Source of the DNA: Vibrio splendidus
GTDB lineage: Bacteria > Pseudomonadota > Gammaproteobacteria > Enterobacterales > Vibrionaceae
Direction: 5' to 3'
Length of the DNA stretch: 64,000 nucleotides
NCBI RefSeq assembly: GCF_002873455.1
Contig: NZ_MCUN01000052.1
Coordinates: 62,001 to 126,000, forward strand
How positions within the stretch are numbered: position 1 is the stretch's first letter; every line of letters begins with the position of its first letter. The translations under genes and the position numbers were made by a program. Shown here in pieces: positions 1-9,680 of the stretch. Under the pieces are notes generated by a model. The model was not told the origin of the DNA and did not search any database. It was given only the letters and a program-made list of their open reading frames with translations.

Positions 1-33
1 GAAACACAATACACACGACTATTTCGTTCGTAG
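1..33 (+). CDS. ureF: UreF, urease accessory protein (C-terminal end only)
   Basis: The first eleven codons in frame 1 read ETQYTRLFRS and a TAG stop. This matches the conserved C-terminal end of UreF, the urease accessory protein that works with UreD and UreG in nickel insertion. The rest lies left of the window. It sits 46 bases before ureG, the usual ureF-ureG order. The call rests on ten residues plus context. Confidence 0.7.
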   Translation, partial: ETQYTRLFRS

Positions 34-79
34 CGGTCAGCTAGAACGGTGTAGTAAAAAGAATATAAGGAAGTAGACA

Positions 80-718
80 ATGGAAAGTTATAAGCAACCC
101 CTTCGAATTGGTATTGGCGGCCCGGTAGGGTCAGGTAAAACAGCGCTATTAGAGGTGCTATGTAAGGCGATTCGCGACAAGCTCAATATCGCCGTGGTAA
201 CAAATGATATCTACACCCAAGAAGATGCCAAGATACTTACGCGAGCAGAGGCTCTAGAACCAGATCGTATCATTGGTGTAGAAACGGGTGGTTGCCCACA
301 CACGGCGATCCGTGAAGATGCGTCGATGAACCTCGCGGCAGTAGAAGAGCTTGCTAAGCTGCATAAGAACCTTGATGTGGTATTCGTCGAAAGCGGTGGC
401 GACAACCTCAGTGCGACGTTCAGCCCTGAGTTAGCCGACCTTACTATCTACGTGATTGATGTAGCGGAAGGGGAAAAGATTCCACGTAAAGGCGGGCCGG
501 GTATTACGCGTTCTGATCTGCTAGTCATCAACAAGATCGATTTAGCACCGTATGTTGGTGCGTCACTTGAGGTGATGGAGCAAGATACGCAGCGCATGCG
601 ACTAACCAAGCCATATGTGTTCACCAACCTAAAAGAGAGCCAAGGCTTAGACTTCATCATCAACTTTATCGTGACAGAAGGCATGCTAACCATGAAGGAG
701 CCTTCTACGATTGAGTAG
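80..718 (+). CDS. ureG: UreG, urease accessory GTPase
   Basis: UreG is the SIMIBI-class GTPase that powers nickel delivery to apo-urease as part of the cytoplasmic UreD-UreF-UreG complex. The 212-residue product has the family's normal length. The P-loop GGPVGSGKTALLE lies near residue 13, the metal-binding CPH motif appears as ETGGCPHTAIREDAS near residue 70, and the guanine-specificity motif NKID lies near residue 150. The ATG follows an AAGGAAG ribosome site. ureF ends just upstream and a hairpin terminator follows, so this is the last gene of a urease operon. Confidence 0.97.
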   Translation: MESYKQPLRIGIGGPVGSGKTALLEVLCKAIRDKLNIAVVTNDIYTQEDAKILTRAEALEPDRIIGVETGGCPHTAIREDASMNLAAVEELAKLHKNLDVVFVESGGDNLSATFSPELADLTIYVIDVAEGEKIPRKGGPGITRSDLLVINKIDLAPYVGASLEVMEQDTQRMRLTKPYVFTNLKESQGLDFIINFIVTEGMLTMKEPSTIE

Positions 719-760
719 AGTTTGAATACGTTCGCTTTCTTTTGAAGCCAATAGATACAA

Positions 761-792
761 AAAAGCCCTTTTTATTATCGATAGGGCTTTTG
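761..792. terminator. Terminator between ureG and xseA
   Basis: Stem AAAAGCCCT/AGGGCTTTT with a 12-base loop. It lies between convergent ureG and xseA, has A and T tracts on its two sides, and can serve both strands. Confidence 0.8.
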
Positions 793-824
793 GGTTTAAA
801 GGATTTTTAACGTTCTAGTCGAAG

Positions 825-2171
825 CTAAAGCTCGCTCTTAGCAACTCTTGTTGTTACTTGCGATTCAATTACACCATCTTCAACTTGGGTGGTGATCACT
901 TCGCCCACCTCAACATCGTTGATTGATGACACAGTCTTGCTCGATGCGGAATGAGTAATGCTGTAGCCACGCTTTAGAGTTGCCAGCGGGCTCACTGTTT
1001 CTAGCTTCTCGGCAGCCATAGCGAGCTGGTGGCGAGTGGTTAGTAGTGTTTTATCCATTGCATCCAATAGTTTTTGCTCTGAACGTTGCAGATGCAGCTT
1101 CTGTTCACCAAGGCGCTTCACTGGCGAGTTCAACTGAAGCTGATGTTGTTTACGTTCAACACGCTGCGCATGCTGCTTTAAGTATTGAGTCATACCACGA
1201 CGTAAACGCATGTCTAAGTCATCAAGCTGCTGACTCTGCTTTTGCAGTTGGTAGCTCGGGTGTTGTTTCTCTAAGCGGTATTTCAACGTTTGAGTTGATT
1301 GCGCTTGTTTGATTAACACATGACGAATCGCACTCACTAAACGAGCACGTTTAGAGGCATAAGCTTGCTCTTTATGACTGTTGTCACGGCTAACCAATTC
1401 AGCGGCTGCTGATGGCGTTGGAGCACGCATATCTGCGACGAAATCGGCGATAGTGACATCAACTTCGTGTCCAACGGCGCTGATAATCGGGATCTGACTT
1501 GCTGCAATTGTGCGAGCAACGATCTCGTTATTGAAACACCATAAGTCCTCTAATGAGCCGCCGCCACGGCCAACGATCAATACATCACACTCGTTACGCT
1601 CATTGGCACGTCCAATCGCTTGAGCGATCTGAATCGAAGCTCCTTCACCTTGTACCATGGTCGGATACACGATGACTGGCAATGACGGGTCGCGTCTTTT
1701 CAGTACATCGAGAATATCGAAGAGGGCTGCGCCTGTTTTAGATGTGATAACACCAACGCACTTAGGGTGTTCTGGCAGAATTTGTTTACTGGATTGAGCA
1801 AATAAGCCTTCCGCCGCCAAGTTCATCTTAAGTTTTTCAAACTCTTGCTGAAGCTTGCCGTCACCTTCTGGCTGCATACTTTCGATGATCAGCTGATAGT
1901 CACCGCGTGGCTCGTAAAGAGACAGACGTGCTTTGACTAAAACTTGATTACCGTTCTGAGGCTTAAAAGTCACACGACGGTTATTGCCACGAAACATAGC
2001 GCACTTAACTTGAGCGCGAGAGTCTTTAAGCGAGAGGTACCAATGACCAGAGACAGGTGCAGAGAAATTTGAGATTTCACCAACGAGCCAGACTATTCCC
2101 ATTTCGTTTTCTAATAGGAGACGAACCTCTGAGTTGAGGCGAGAAACAGTAAAGATGTTTGGATTAGTCAT
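825..2171 (-). CDS. xseA: Exodeoxyribonuclease VII large subunit
   Basis: XseA is the catalytic large subunit of exonuclease VII, which degrades single-stranded DNA in both directions together with several XseB subunits. The 448 residues match the family length. An N-terminal OB-fold with VWLVGEISNF and SGHWYLSLKD occupies about residues 5-105. The catalytic region carries VIVGRGGGSLEDLW near 205 and SAVGHEVDVTIADFVADMRAPTPSAAAE near 235-260 (shown in pieces: GHEVD, then DFVADMRAPTPS). A coiled-coil rich C-terminal half follows. It is divergent from guaB, as in other vibrios. Confidence 0.97.
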   Translation of the reverse strand: MTNPNIFTVSRLNSEVRLLLENEMGIVWLVGEISNFSAPVSGHWYLSLKDSRAQVKCAMFRGNNRRVTFKPQNGNQVLVKARLSLYEPRGDYQLIIESMQPEGDGKLQQEFEKLKMNLAAEGLFAQSSKQILPEHPKCVGVITSKTGAALFDILDVLKRRDPSLPVIVYPTMVQGEGASIQIAQAIGRANERNECDVLIVGRGGGSLEDLWCFNNEIVARTIAASQIPIISAVGHEVDVTIADFVADMRAPTPSAAAELVSRDNSHKEQAYASKRARLVSAIRHVLIKQAQSTQTLKYRLEKQHPSYQLQKQSQQLDDLDMRLRRGMTQYLKQHAQRVERKQHQLQLNSPVKRLGEQKLHLQRSEQKLLDAMDKTLLTTRHQLAMAAEKLETVSPLATLKRGYSITHSASSKTVSSINDVEVGEVITTQVEDGVIESQVTTRVAKSEL

Positions 2172-2317
2172 AGAAGCACTATCTTTCCTTGAAGGAAGGT
2201 CTTTCTTGGAATCTCACAGGGCGTGAGTATGGAAGATAGCGGCAATATAATACATAGCAAGGGGGTAAATGCAAATTAAAAATACAAAAATGTGTAGCCA
2301 AGCGATTTCGTTGGCCG

Positions 2318-2323
2318 TATAAT
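2318..2323 (+). promoter_or_regulatory. Possible guaB -10 element
   Basis: A consensus TATAAT lies about 118 bases before guaB in the xseA/guaB divergent gap. No good -35 box is visible at 17 bases, so this assignment is tentative. Confidence 0.35.
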
Positions 2324-2440
2324 CCGTCCGCAATATCTAATCCAAATGCAGTTTGATTTTCCTTAATTGGCTGCCCTCATTAGGCGAAACGATGAGATTG
2401 GATTGTTTCTTTTTACTCCTATTATTGTGAGATATTGCAA

Positions 2441-3904
2441 ATGCTAAGAATTGCCAAAGAAGCGCTGACATTCGACGACGTACTGCTAGTGCCAGCACAC
2501 TCCACCGTTCTCCCTAATACAGCTGATCTTCGCACTCAGCTGACGAAGAATATTTCCCTAAACATCCCAATGATCTCTGCATCGATGGATACTGTGACAG
2601 AAGCTCGCCTAGCGATTGCACTGGCACAAGAAGGCGGAATAGGCTTCATTCATAAGAACATGTCTATTGAACAACAAGCTGAAATGGTTCGCCAGGTTAA
2701 AATTTACGAAGCAGGTGTGGTTTCTCACCCTGTTACTGTAAACCCTGACGCGACAATCGCTGATGTTGTAGCTCTTACTCAAAAACACGGCTTCGCCGGT
2801 TTCCCTGTTGTTACTGAAACAAACGAACTTGTTGGTATTATTACTGGCCGTGACGTTCGCTTTGTGACTGACCTTTCTAAGAAAGTTGACGTAGTAATGA
2901 CGCCTAAAGCTCGCCTTGCTTCTGTTAAAGAAGGTGCAACTCGTGAAGAAGTTCAAGAGAAAATGCACGAAGCGCGTGTTGAAAAAGTTCTTGTTGTAAA
3001 TGATGACTTCCAACTAACAGGAATGATCACTGCAAAAGATTTCCACAAAGCAGAACGTAAACCAAACGCTTGTAAAGATGAGCGCGGCAGCCTACGTGTA
3101 GGTGCAGCTGTTGGTGCTGGTGCTGGTAACGAAGAGCGCGTTGCTGCTCTTGTTGAAGCTGGCGTAGACGTTCTACTTATCGATTCTTCACACGGTCACT
3201 CTGAAGGCGTACTTAACCGTATCCGTGATACGCGTGCTGCATACCCTGATCTACAAATCATCGGTGGTAACGTAGCAACTGGCGCTGGCGCTCGTGCTCT
3301 TATCGAAGCGGGTGTTAGTGCGGTTAAAGTGGGTATCGGCCCGGGTTCAATCTGTACTACTCGTATCGTTACTGGTGTTGGTGTTCCTCAAGTAACAGCA
3401 ATCGCAGACGCAGCTGAAGTAGCAAATGAATACGGTATCCCAGTAATCGCAGATGGCGGCATCCGCTTCTCTGGCGATATCTGTAAAGCTATCGTTGCTG
3501 GCGCATCTTGTGTGATGGTTGGTTCAATGTTCGCGGGTACTGAAGAAGCACCGGGTGAAGTTATCCTTTACAACGGTCGTTCTTACAAGTCTTACCGTGG
3601 TATGGGTTCTCTTGGCGCTATGTCTCAAGGTTCTTCTGACCGTTACTTCCAATCTGACAACGCTGCAGACAAGCTTGTTCCAGAAGGTATTGAAGGTCGT
3701 ATCGCATACAAAGGTCGTCTAAAAGAGATCGTTCACCAACAGATGGGCGGTCTACGTTCAAGCATGGGCCTAACGGGTTCTGCAACTGTTGAAGACATGC
3801 GTACTAAAGCTGAGTTTGTTCGTATTTCTGGTGCGGGCATGAAAGAATCTCACGTACACGATGTTCAAATCACGAAAGAAGCACCTAACTACCGTTTAGG
3901 TTAA
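2441..3904 (+). CDS. guaB: Inosine-5'-monophosphate dehydrogenase
   Basis: GuaB oxidises IMP to XMP with NAD+, the first committed step to GMP. From the ATG at 2441 the product is 487 residues, the usual size; an in-frame TTG two codons upstream is less likely because family members start MLRIAKEALTFDD. Two CBS domains lie at about 93-205. The catalytic loop GPGSICTTR carries the active cysteine near residue 305, and the flap MSQGSSDRYFQ lies near 410. Codon use is strongly biased, as in highly expressed genes. guaA follows but 365 bases away, so the two may not share one transcript. Confidence 0.97.
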   Translation: MLRIAKEALTFDDVLLVPAHSTVLPNTADLRTQLTKNISLNIPMISASMDTVTEARLAIALAQEGGIGFIHKNMSIEQQAEMVRQVKIYEAGVVSHPVTVNPDATIADVVALTQKHGFAGFPVVTETNELVGIITGRDVRFVTDLSKKVDVVMTPKARLASVKEGATREEVQEKMHEARVEKVLVVNDDFQLTGMITAKDFHKAERKPNACKDERGSLRVGAAVGAGAGNEERVAALVEAGVDVLLIDSSHGHSEGVLNRIRDTRAAYPDLQIIGGNVATGAGARALIEAGVSAVKVGIGPGSICTTRIVTGVGVPQVTAIADAAEVANEYGIPVIADGGIRFSGDICKAIVAGASCVMVGSMFAGTEEAPGEVILYNGRSYKSYRGMGSLGAMSQGSSDRYFQSDNAADKLVPEGIEGRIAYKGRLKEIVHQQMGGLRSSMGLTGSATVEDMRTKAEFVRISGAGMKESHVHDVQITKEAPNYRLG

Positions 3905-3925
3905 TAATACGTCCAAACGTTTGAA

Positions 3926-3952
3926 TAATGTGCTGATTTAGTCGGCACATTA
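3926..3952 (+). terminator. Hairpin after guaB
   Basis: Perfect 8-bp stem TAATGTGC/GCACATTA 22 bases after the guaB stop. There is no T-tract, so it may be an mRNA 3'-end stabiliser or a weak terminator. Confidence 0.4.
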
Positions 3953-3954
3953 CT

Positions 3955-4115
3955 ATACCAATCGTAGTAAATAACTGGTCATCCTAGCTTGTTAAAAAAC
4001 TCGATAACTTCGTTAGAATTTTTGATTGTAGAATAACTACTTATCAGAAAATTCTGCCTTGTTCTCAAGCTTTTTTCCTGCGCTATTCCTGAACACTTAC
4101 TTACTGTGATTGGTA
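3955..4115. repeat. MITE-like inverted repeat between guaB and guaA
   Basis: A block of about 160 bases whose ends are imperfect inverted repeats of about 25 bases: the left end begins ATACCAATCGTAGTAAATAA and the reverse complement of the right end begins ATACCAATCACAGTAAGTAA. A second nested palindrome lies in the middle, with AGAATTTTTGATTGTAG facing CTACTTATCAGAAAATTCT (about 4014-4054). It has no coding capacity. I recognise this kind of element as a common intergenic repeat in Vibrio genomes, but no second copy was seen here. Confidence 0.65.
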
Positions 4116-4179
4116 TTATATCTAAAGCCTGTTTTGTTGAACGTATGATTTTTGCAAAACATTGCCTTATAGATAACTT

Positions 4180-4195
4180 ACGAAAACGTTTGCTT
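4180..4195 (+). promoter_or_regulatory. PurR-like operator upstream of guaA
   Basis: ACGAAAACGTTTGCTT closely resembles the purine repressor consensus ACGCAAACGTTTGCGT and lies 75 bases before guaA. It suggests that guaA has its own purine-controlled promoter. Confidence 0.6.
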
Positions 4196-4269
4196 TATTT
4201 CTTGAAGAGTTAATCAGAGGTGAGTAAACTCGCCTCCGTTTTATCACATAGCCAATAAGACTGCTTACA

Positions 4270-5823
4270 ATGACTAAAAATATTCATGACCAACGTATTC
4301 TAATTCTGGACTTCGGTTCTCAATACACACAGCTAGTAGCTCGTCGTATTCGTGAGATCGGTGTTTACTGTGAACTTTGGAGCTGGGACGTAGAAGAAGC
4401 GGATATTCGTGAATTCAATCCAGACGGTATCATCCTATCTGGTGGCCCTGAAAGTGTAACGGAAGAGAACTCTCCACGTGCACCTCAGTACGTATTTGAT
4501 TCAGGTGTTCCTGTCTTCGGTATCTGCTACGGCATGCAAACGATGGCTGAGCAACTTGGCGGTAAAGTAGCAACGTCTACTGAGCGCGAGTTCGGCTACG
4601 CTGCTGTACAAGTAACGGGTGAATCTGCACTTTTCGCTGACCTTGAGACAACTCAAGACGTTTGGATGAGCCACGGTGACAAAGTGGTTGAAATCCCTGC
4701 TGATTTCACGAAAATCGCAGAGACAGACACTTGCCCATACGCAGCAATGGCAAACGAAGATAAGAAATACTACGGTGTTCAATTCCACCCAGAAGTAACG
4801 CACACTAAAAACGGCCTAAAAATGCTTGAGAACTTCGTTCTTAACGCGTGTGGTTGTGAAGGTCTGTGGACTTCAGCGTCTATCATTGAAGACGCAGTTG
4901 CTCGTATTAAAGAACAAGTAGGTGACGACGAAGTTATCCTTGGTCTTTCTGGTGGTGTTGATTCATCAGTAGTAGCGATGCTTGCTCACCGCGCTATCGG
5001 CGACAAACTAACATGTGTATTTGTTGATAACGGCCTTCTTCGTTTAAACGAAGGCGAGCAGGTTATGGACATGTTTGGTGATCAATTTGGCCTTAACATC
5101 ATTAAAGTTGATGCTGAAGAACGTTTCCTTAACGCTCTTGAAGGCGAAGCTGAACCAGAAGCGAAACGTAAGATCATCGGTCACGTATTCGTAGATATCT
5201 TCGATGAAGAGTCTAAGAAACTGAAGAATGCTAAATGGCTTGCTCAGGGTACTATCTACCCAGACGTAATCGAGTCTGCAGCATCTAAGACTGGCAAAGC
5301 ACACGTAATCAAATCTCACCACAACGTTGGTGGTCTTCCTGATGATATGGAAATGGGCCTTGTTGAGCCTCTACGTGAGCTGTTTAAAGATGAAGTACGT
5401 AAGATAGGCCTAGAGCTTGGTCTTCCATACAACATGCTTTACCGCCACCCATTCCCGGGTCCAGGTCTAGGTGTTCGTGTACTTGGTGAAGTGAAGAAAG
5501 AGTACTGTGATTTACTGCGTCGTGCTGATGCTATCTTCATTGAAGAGCTTCACGCTGCTGACCTTTACCACAAAGTATCTCAAGCATTCACGGTATTCCT
5601 ACCAGTACGTTCAGTTGGCGTAATGGGCGATGGCCGTAAGTACGATTGGGTTGTATCTCTACGTGCAGTAGAAACTATCGACTTCATGACTGCTCACTGG
5701 GCACACCTACCATACGACTTCCTAGGTAAGGTATCTAACCGTATTATCAACGAAGTTAACGGCATTTCACGTGTTGTTTACGATATTTCTGGTAAGCCAC
5801 CAGCAACTATCGAGTGGGAATAA
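4270..5823 (+). CDS. guaA: GMP synthase, glutamine-hydrolysing
   Basis: GuaA converts XMP to GMP using ATP and glutamine-derived ammonia. The 517-residue protein has an N-terminal class I glutamine amidotransferase domain (nucleophile in FGICYGMQ near residue 85, and QFHPEVTHT near 175). An ATP-pyrophosphatase domain follows (PP-loop GLSGGVDSSVV near residue 227), then the C-terminal dimerisation domain ending PATIEWE. Length and motifs are complete. Upstream are a PurR-like box and a repeat element; a strong terminator follows. Confidence 0.98.
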   Translation: MTKNIHDQRILILDFGSQYTQLVARRIREIGVYCELWSWDVEEADIREFNPDGIILSGGPESVTEENSPRAPQYVFDSGVPVFGICYGMQTMAEQLGGKVATSTEREFGYAAVQVTGESALFADLETTQDVWMSHGDKVVEIPADFTKIAETDTCPYAAMANEDKKYYGVQFHPEVTHTKNGLKMLENFVLNACGCEGLWTSASIIEDAVARIKEQVGDDEVILGLSGGVDSSVVAMLAHRAIGDKLTCVFVDNGLLRLNEGEQVMDMFGDQFGLNIIKVDAEERFLNALEGEAEPEAKRKIIGHVFVDIFDEESKKLKNAKWLAQGTIYPDVIESAASKTGKAHVIKSHHNVGGLPDDMEMGLVEPLRELFKDEVRKIGLELGLPYNMLYRHPFPGPGLGVRVLGEVKKEYCDLLRRADAIFIEELHAADLYHKVSQAFTVFLPVRSVGVMGDGRKYDWVVSLRAVETIDFMTAHWAHLPYDFLGKVSNRIINEVNGISRVVYDISGKPPATIEWE

Positions 5824-5859
5824 TCTCTTAGAGATTTAACCAGTTTTGATTAAGATCTT

Positions 5860-5888
5860 AAGCCTCGAACTCAGTTCGGGGCTTTTTT
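5860..5888 (+). terminator. guaA terminator
   Basis: Stem AAGCCTCGAAC/GTTCGGGGCTT (one G-T pair) with a TCA loop, followed by a T-tract. Confidence 0.85.
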
Positions 5889-6111
5889 CTTTCTGATTCA
5901 GGGTATTAAAGAGCCATATCTAACCGCTAGAAACCAAATCAGTTGGAAACTAGATATCAGCTCAAGAAAGCATGAGACGCGTTGTTACGTTTAACTATAC
6001 ATAAAACTATCACTCGCACTTTTTATAAATTCATATCGCAACAGCTAGGCTATTTCCCATGTGCCACATACTCTTTGATGGACTTATTAAGGACAGATAA
6101 GAGAATCCATC

Positions 6112-7821
6112 ATGTTAAAAATCAAACATTTGGCGACAGTAGTTGGCTGCACTTTAGCAGCACACAGTTACGCGTCTTTGAACATTCAACCTGATCCGCA
6201 AAACCCGAATGGCTACCTTGTTGAAAAGTCGGCATTACAAGCTGCTGAACAAGCGAAAACATCCGATCCTATGTATGCGATCTGGTCACAAGCATTACAA
6301 ACTCGTCCCAATAGTATTGTTGAAGCTATTGAGCCGGGTTTAGCCTCGAATCCTGAAAACGTAAAACGAGTCGAGCGTGTATTCCCTCAATCTGAATGGG
6401 ACTTCCTCACTCAAATGGCGGCGCCAGAATACACCTACACTCGTTTCTTACGTGCGATTGGTAAATTTCCCGCTTTCTGTGGAGAGTACACTGACGGCCG
6501 TGACTCCGACGCCATCTGTAAGAAATCCATCATCACCGCTTTTGCTCATTTCTCACAAGAGACGGGCGGTCACATCGCGATAGACAACACCTCTGATAAC
6601 CCATTAGCTCTCGAAGAGTGGCAGCAAGCGCTGGTGCATGTTCGTGAAATGGGTTGGTCTGAAGGTCAAGAAGGTTACACCACCGGTTGTGGTCAGAATG
6701 ATTGGCAGAATGCACGCTGGCCTTGTGCTGCAGGGCAGGGCTACTTTGGGCGTGGTGCTAAACAGCTCTCTTATCACTTTAACTACGGCGCGTTCTCGGA
6801 AGTGATGTTTGATGGCGATGCAACGGTTCTATTGAACAATCCCGGTTTAGTGGCGGATTCTTGGTTGAACTTGGCTTCTGCTATCTGGTTCTTCCTTACG
6901 CCTCAAGCACCTAAACCAGCAATGCTGCATGTTATCGACCGTACTTGGACGCCATCTCAACGCGAATTGGATGCAGGTATTGGTTATGGATTTGGTACCA
7001 CGATTAACGTGATTAATGGTGGTATCGAGTGTGGTGAGCAGAACAAAGACAAAGGCCAACCAGTTAACCGTATTCGTTACTGGGAAGGGCTAGCGGCACA
7101 CTATCAAATTCCGGTAGAAGCGGATGAAGCCAATACTTGTTGGCAGCAAACGCCTTACGGAAGTTTGAACCTCAACGGCGCAACCGATGTGTTGTACACC
7201 AACTGGGATGGCAACTGGAAATACTACGCAGACCGCCCAGAAGGCTACTCATTTGAATGTGAGTTGGTTGGATTCCAAACGGCATATTCAGCGCTGGTGG
7301 CTGGCGATTATGAGAAGTGTGTGACCAACTTTTATGGGTCACATGCGAGTTGGCCTGAAGTGAAAGTGGTCGATAAGCTTGATCCAGTAGACCCTGGTAC
7401 TGATCCGGGGGGTAATGGTTGGAGTGCGACCAAGGTTTACAACGCTGGTGACCAAGTTACTCACAACGGTGCAACCTACGAAGCGAAATGGTGGACACAA
7501 GGGGATGACCCGGCCAATGGCGGCCCTTGGAAATTGGTTGCTGGAGAGCCAACACCACCCGTGACAGACCCATCGCCAGTTGCCCCTGAACCTGTCGATC
7601 CTGATCCGGTTGACCCAACACCAGTTGAACCACCTGTTACCGAGCCGCCTGTCGTCGTTGACCCATCGGTGTTTATCACATGGCAAGCGGGCGTTAGCCA
7701 AGTGAGTAACGGTGATAAAGTGACTCATAACGGCAAGTGCTTCGTAGCGAAAAACGGCCCGGGTGTATGGGAAAGCCCTGTTCAGTCGAATTGGTTCTGG
7801 GATGAAATTAGCTGTAATTGA
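6112..7821 (+). CDS. Secreted GH19 chitinase with two chitin-binding modules
   Basis: This is a family 19 endochitinase predicted to be secreted and to cleave chitin. The order is signal peptide (residues 1-21, cleaved after HSYA), an N-terminal region to about 100, and the GH19 catalytic domain at about 105-350. Within it HFSQETGGH carries the general acid near E150, and GYFGRGAKQLSYHFNYG near 210-226 is typical of the family. An N-proximal CBM5/12-like module lies at 436-476 (aromatic KWW, GPWKL), followed by a Pro/Asp/Val linker at 480-518 and a second CBM5/12-like module at 520-569. Many Vibrio chitinases are GH18; this one is not. It stands alone between terminators, and the ATG has only a weak ribosome site. 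Confidence 0.95.
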   Translation: MLKIKHLATVVGCTLAAHSYASLNIQPDPQNPNGYLVEKSALQAAEQAKTSDPMYAIWSQALQTRPNSIVEAIEPGLASNPENVKRVERVFPQSEWDFLTQMAAPEYTYTRFLRAIGKFPAFCGEYTDGRDSDAICKKSIITAFAHFSQETGGHIAIDNTSDNPLALEEWQQALVHVREMGWSEGQEGYTTGCGQNDWQNARWPCAAGQGYFGRGAKQLSYHFNYGAFSEVMFDGDATVLLNNPGLVADSWLNLASAIWFFLTPQAPKPAMLHVIDRTWTPSQRELDAGIGYGFGTTINVINGGIECGEQNKDKGQPVNRIRYWEGLAAHYQIPVEADEANTCWQQTPYGSLNLNGATDVLYTNWDGNWKYYADRPEGYSFECELVGFQTAYSALVAGDYEKCVTNFYGSHASWPEVKVVDKLDPVDPGTDPGGNGWSATKVYNAGDQVTHNGATYEAKWWTQGDDPANGGPWKLVAGEPTPPVTDPSPVAPEPVDPDPVDPTPVEPPVTEPPVVVDPSVFITWQAGVSQVSNGDKVTHNGKCFVAKNGPGVWESPVQSNWFWDEISCN

Positions 7822-7890
7822 TCGTCTGAATACTGAAAATCGGTCTAACCGACGAGTTCAGTAGTACGACCATAATGATATAAATAATCA

Positions 7891-7922
7891 AAAGCCGAAA
7901 GTTTCTACTTTCGGCTTTTTTT
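7891..7922 (+). terminator. Chitinase terminator
   Basis: Perfect stem AAGCCGAAAG/CTTTCGGCTT with a 6-base loop and a run of seven or more T. Confidence 0.9.
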
Positions 7923-8095
7923 CGTTTCGAACTTGGCTATCTAAGGAGGGCTATTGGTCTATTTGGCTATGTTGAAGCGTATTTAAAGACTAATTATCCA
8001 GTTAGAGGATAAAGTTCTGTACAAATGATGATTGTGAATTTATATTCAAATTTAATTTATATTTATTCTTTTTATTTTAGGGTTAAGGTGTACCT

Positions 8096-9646
8096 ATGGA
8101 ACAGACAGATATCACGTCACTCATCCCCATTGTGATTACTTTGGTGTTGTCGTTGGCGACAAGGAATGTAGTGATAGGCCTATTTGCAGGCGTGCTGAGT
8201 GGTGTGGCAATGCTCACTGGTATGTTTAGCGAACTTAACCCGCTTGATACGTTTGGTACCATGGTGAAAGGTTACTTAGTCCCTCAACTTACCGACAGCT
8301 ATAACGCTGGTGTGATCATGCTGTTGGTGTTCATCGGTGGCTTTGTTGCTTTGATGGAGAAATCAGGCGGTGGTGTTGCGTTTGCAAAACGTGTTACTCA
8401 ATGGGTAAGCCACAAATGCCAAGCTCAAATCTCAGCATGGTTGGGTGGAATCGTTATATTTTTCTCAGACTTAGGTACTCCGTTAATTGTTGGCCCTGTT
8501 TTTCGTCCCCTTTTCGATAAACTGAAACTCTCAAGACAGAAGCTAGCATTCATCATCGACTCAACCTCGTCGCCCGTCGCTATTCTTATCCCTTTCATTG
8601 GATGGGGCGTTTACATCATGAGTCTAATTCAAAAAGAGTTTACGACGTTGAACGTCAACATGTCTGATTGGGATGCGTTCATCGGTGCAATTCCTTTTCA
8701 GTTCTACGCATTCCTAGCGATTTTCATCGTCCCGTTAGTGTCCGTTAAAGGTTTAGACTTTGGGCCAATGGCAAAAGCCGAGCGTGATTGCCAAGCGGGA
8801 ATCGATACTGGCGTGAATAGCGACTCACTGAATCCGTTCTCGCATAAAAATGCAAAGGCCTCTTTTGTTTGGGCTCCATTGTTAGTGATGCTGGTGGTGT
8901 TGTGTGCCATGTTGGTTCCTCAAGGCTTCCCATTCCAAAAGGTCGCGGGTTCCTCGTTCAGAGCGGCTTTATCATCGGCTTATTTCTTTGCCGCGATCAC
9001 CTTGATCTCGCTAATGGCGTGCTACGGTGTAAGAAAGCTGTCTGATGGCGTTTCTGTTTACTTAAAAGGCATGGGAAACATGATGCCAGTGGCGATCATC
9101 TTGGTATTGGCTTGGGCGTTAAGCACAGTCGGTAAAGAGTTGGGCGCAGCGGCTTATATCGCCGATCAAGCACAGAGCGGCTTCCCTTACTGGTTAGTAC
9201 CTGCCGTTGCGTTTTTACTATCGGCTATCATTTCATTTGCTACCGGATCGTCGTGGGGAACCTTCGCGATTATGATGCCATTGGTTATTCCTACGGCTGT
9301 GGCAATAGATGCTCCGCTTCTCGTTGCGATTGGTGCGGTGTTATCGGGAGGCTTGTTCGGTGACCATTGCTCGCCTATCTCTGAGACAACGATTCTTTCT
9401 TCAACAGGGGCAGGGTGTGATCAGTTTGAACACTTTAAGACTCAGCTTCCTTATGCATTGATGAACGGCTCTATCGCTTTGGTTAGCTTTGTTGTGGCAG
9501 GCTTTACTGGAAGTGCATTGGTGGTTCTAGGTGCGCTTGTTGCTCAGCTTATTCTTGTAACTCTATTAGCTAAGCGTGATGCGAGTAAAAGCGCTTCTTC
9601 AGAAGTTCAATCTCAAGTGTCTGAATCTAAAACACAACAAGCGTAA
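8096..9646 (+). CDS. NhaC-family Na+/H+ antiporter-like membrane protein
   Basis: A 516-residue polytopic inner-membrane protein with about a dozen hydrophobic segments, starting MEQTDITSLIPIVITLVLSL. The conserved blocks IVIFFSDLGTPLIVGPVFRP near residue 120, STSSPVAILIPFIGWG near 160, FATGSSWGTFAIMMP near 380 and GGLFGDHCSPISETTILSS near 420 are typical of the NhaC domain. Members exchange sodium for protons or co-transport organic solutes; the substrate cannot be read from sequence. The C-terminal 20 residues are Ser/Gln/Lys rich and cytoplasmic. It is monocistronic. Confidence 0.88.
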   Translation: MEQTDITSLIPIVITLVLSLATRNVVIGLFAGVLSGVAMLTGMFSELNPLDTFGTMVKGYLVPQLTDSYNAGVIMLLVFIGGFVALMEKSGGGVAFAKRVTQWVSHKCQAQISAWLGGIVIFFSDLGTPLIVGPVFRPLFDKLKLSRQKLAFIIDSTSSPVAILIPFIGWGVYIMSLIQKEFTTLNVNMSDWDAFIGAIPFQFYAFLAIFIVPLVSVKGLDFGPMAKAERDCQAGIDTGVNSDSLNPFSHKNAKASFVWAPLLVMLVVLCAMLVPQGFPFQKVAGSSFRAALSSAYFFAAITLISLMACYGVRKLSDGVSVYLKGMGNMMPVAIILVLAWALSTVGKELGAAAYIADQAQSGFPYWLVPAVAFLLSAIISFATGSSWGTFAIMMPLVIPTAVAIDAPLLVAIGAVLSGGLFGDHCSPISETTILSSTGAGCDQFEHFKTQLPYALMNGSIALVSFVVAGFTGSALVVLGALVAQLILVTLLAKRDASKSASSEVQSQVSESKTQQA

Positions 9647-9680
9647 TTTAAGATTACCAAACAGGGGTGAGATTCCTGAT

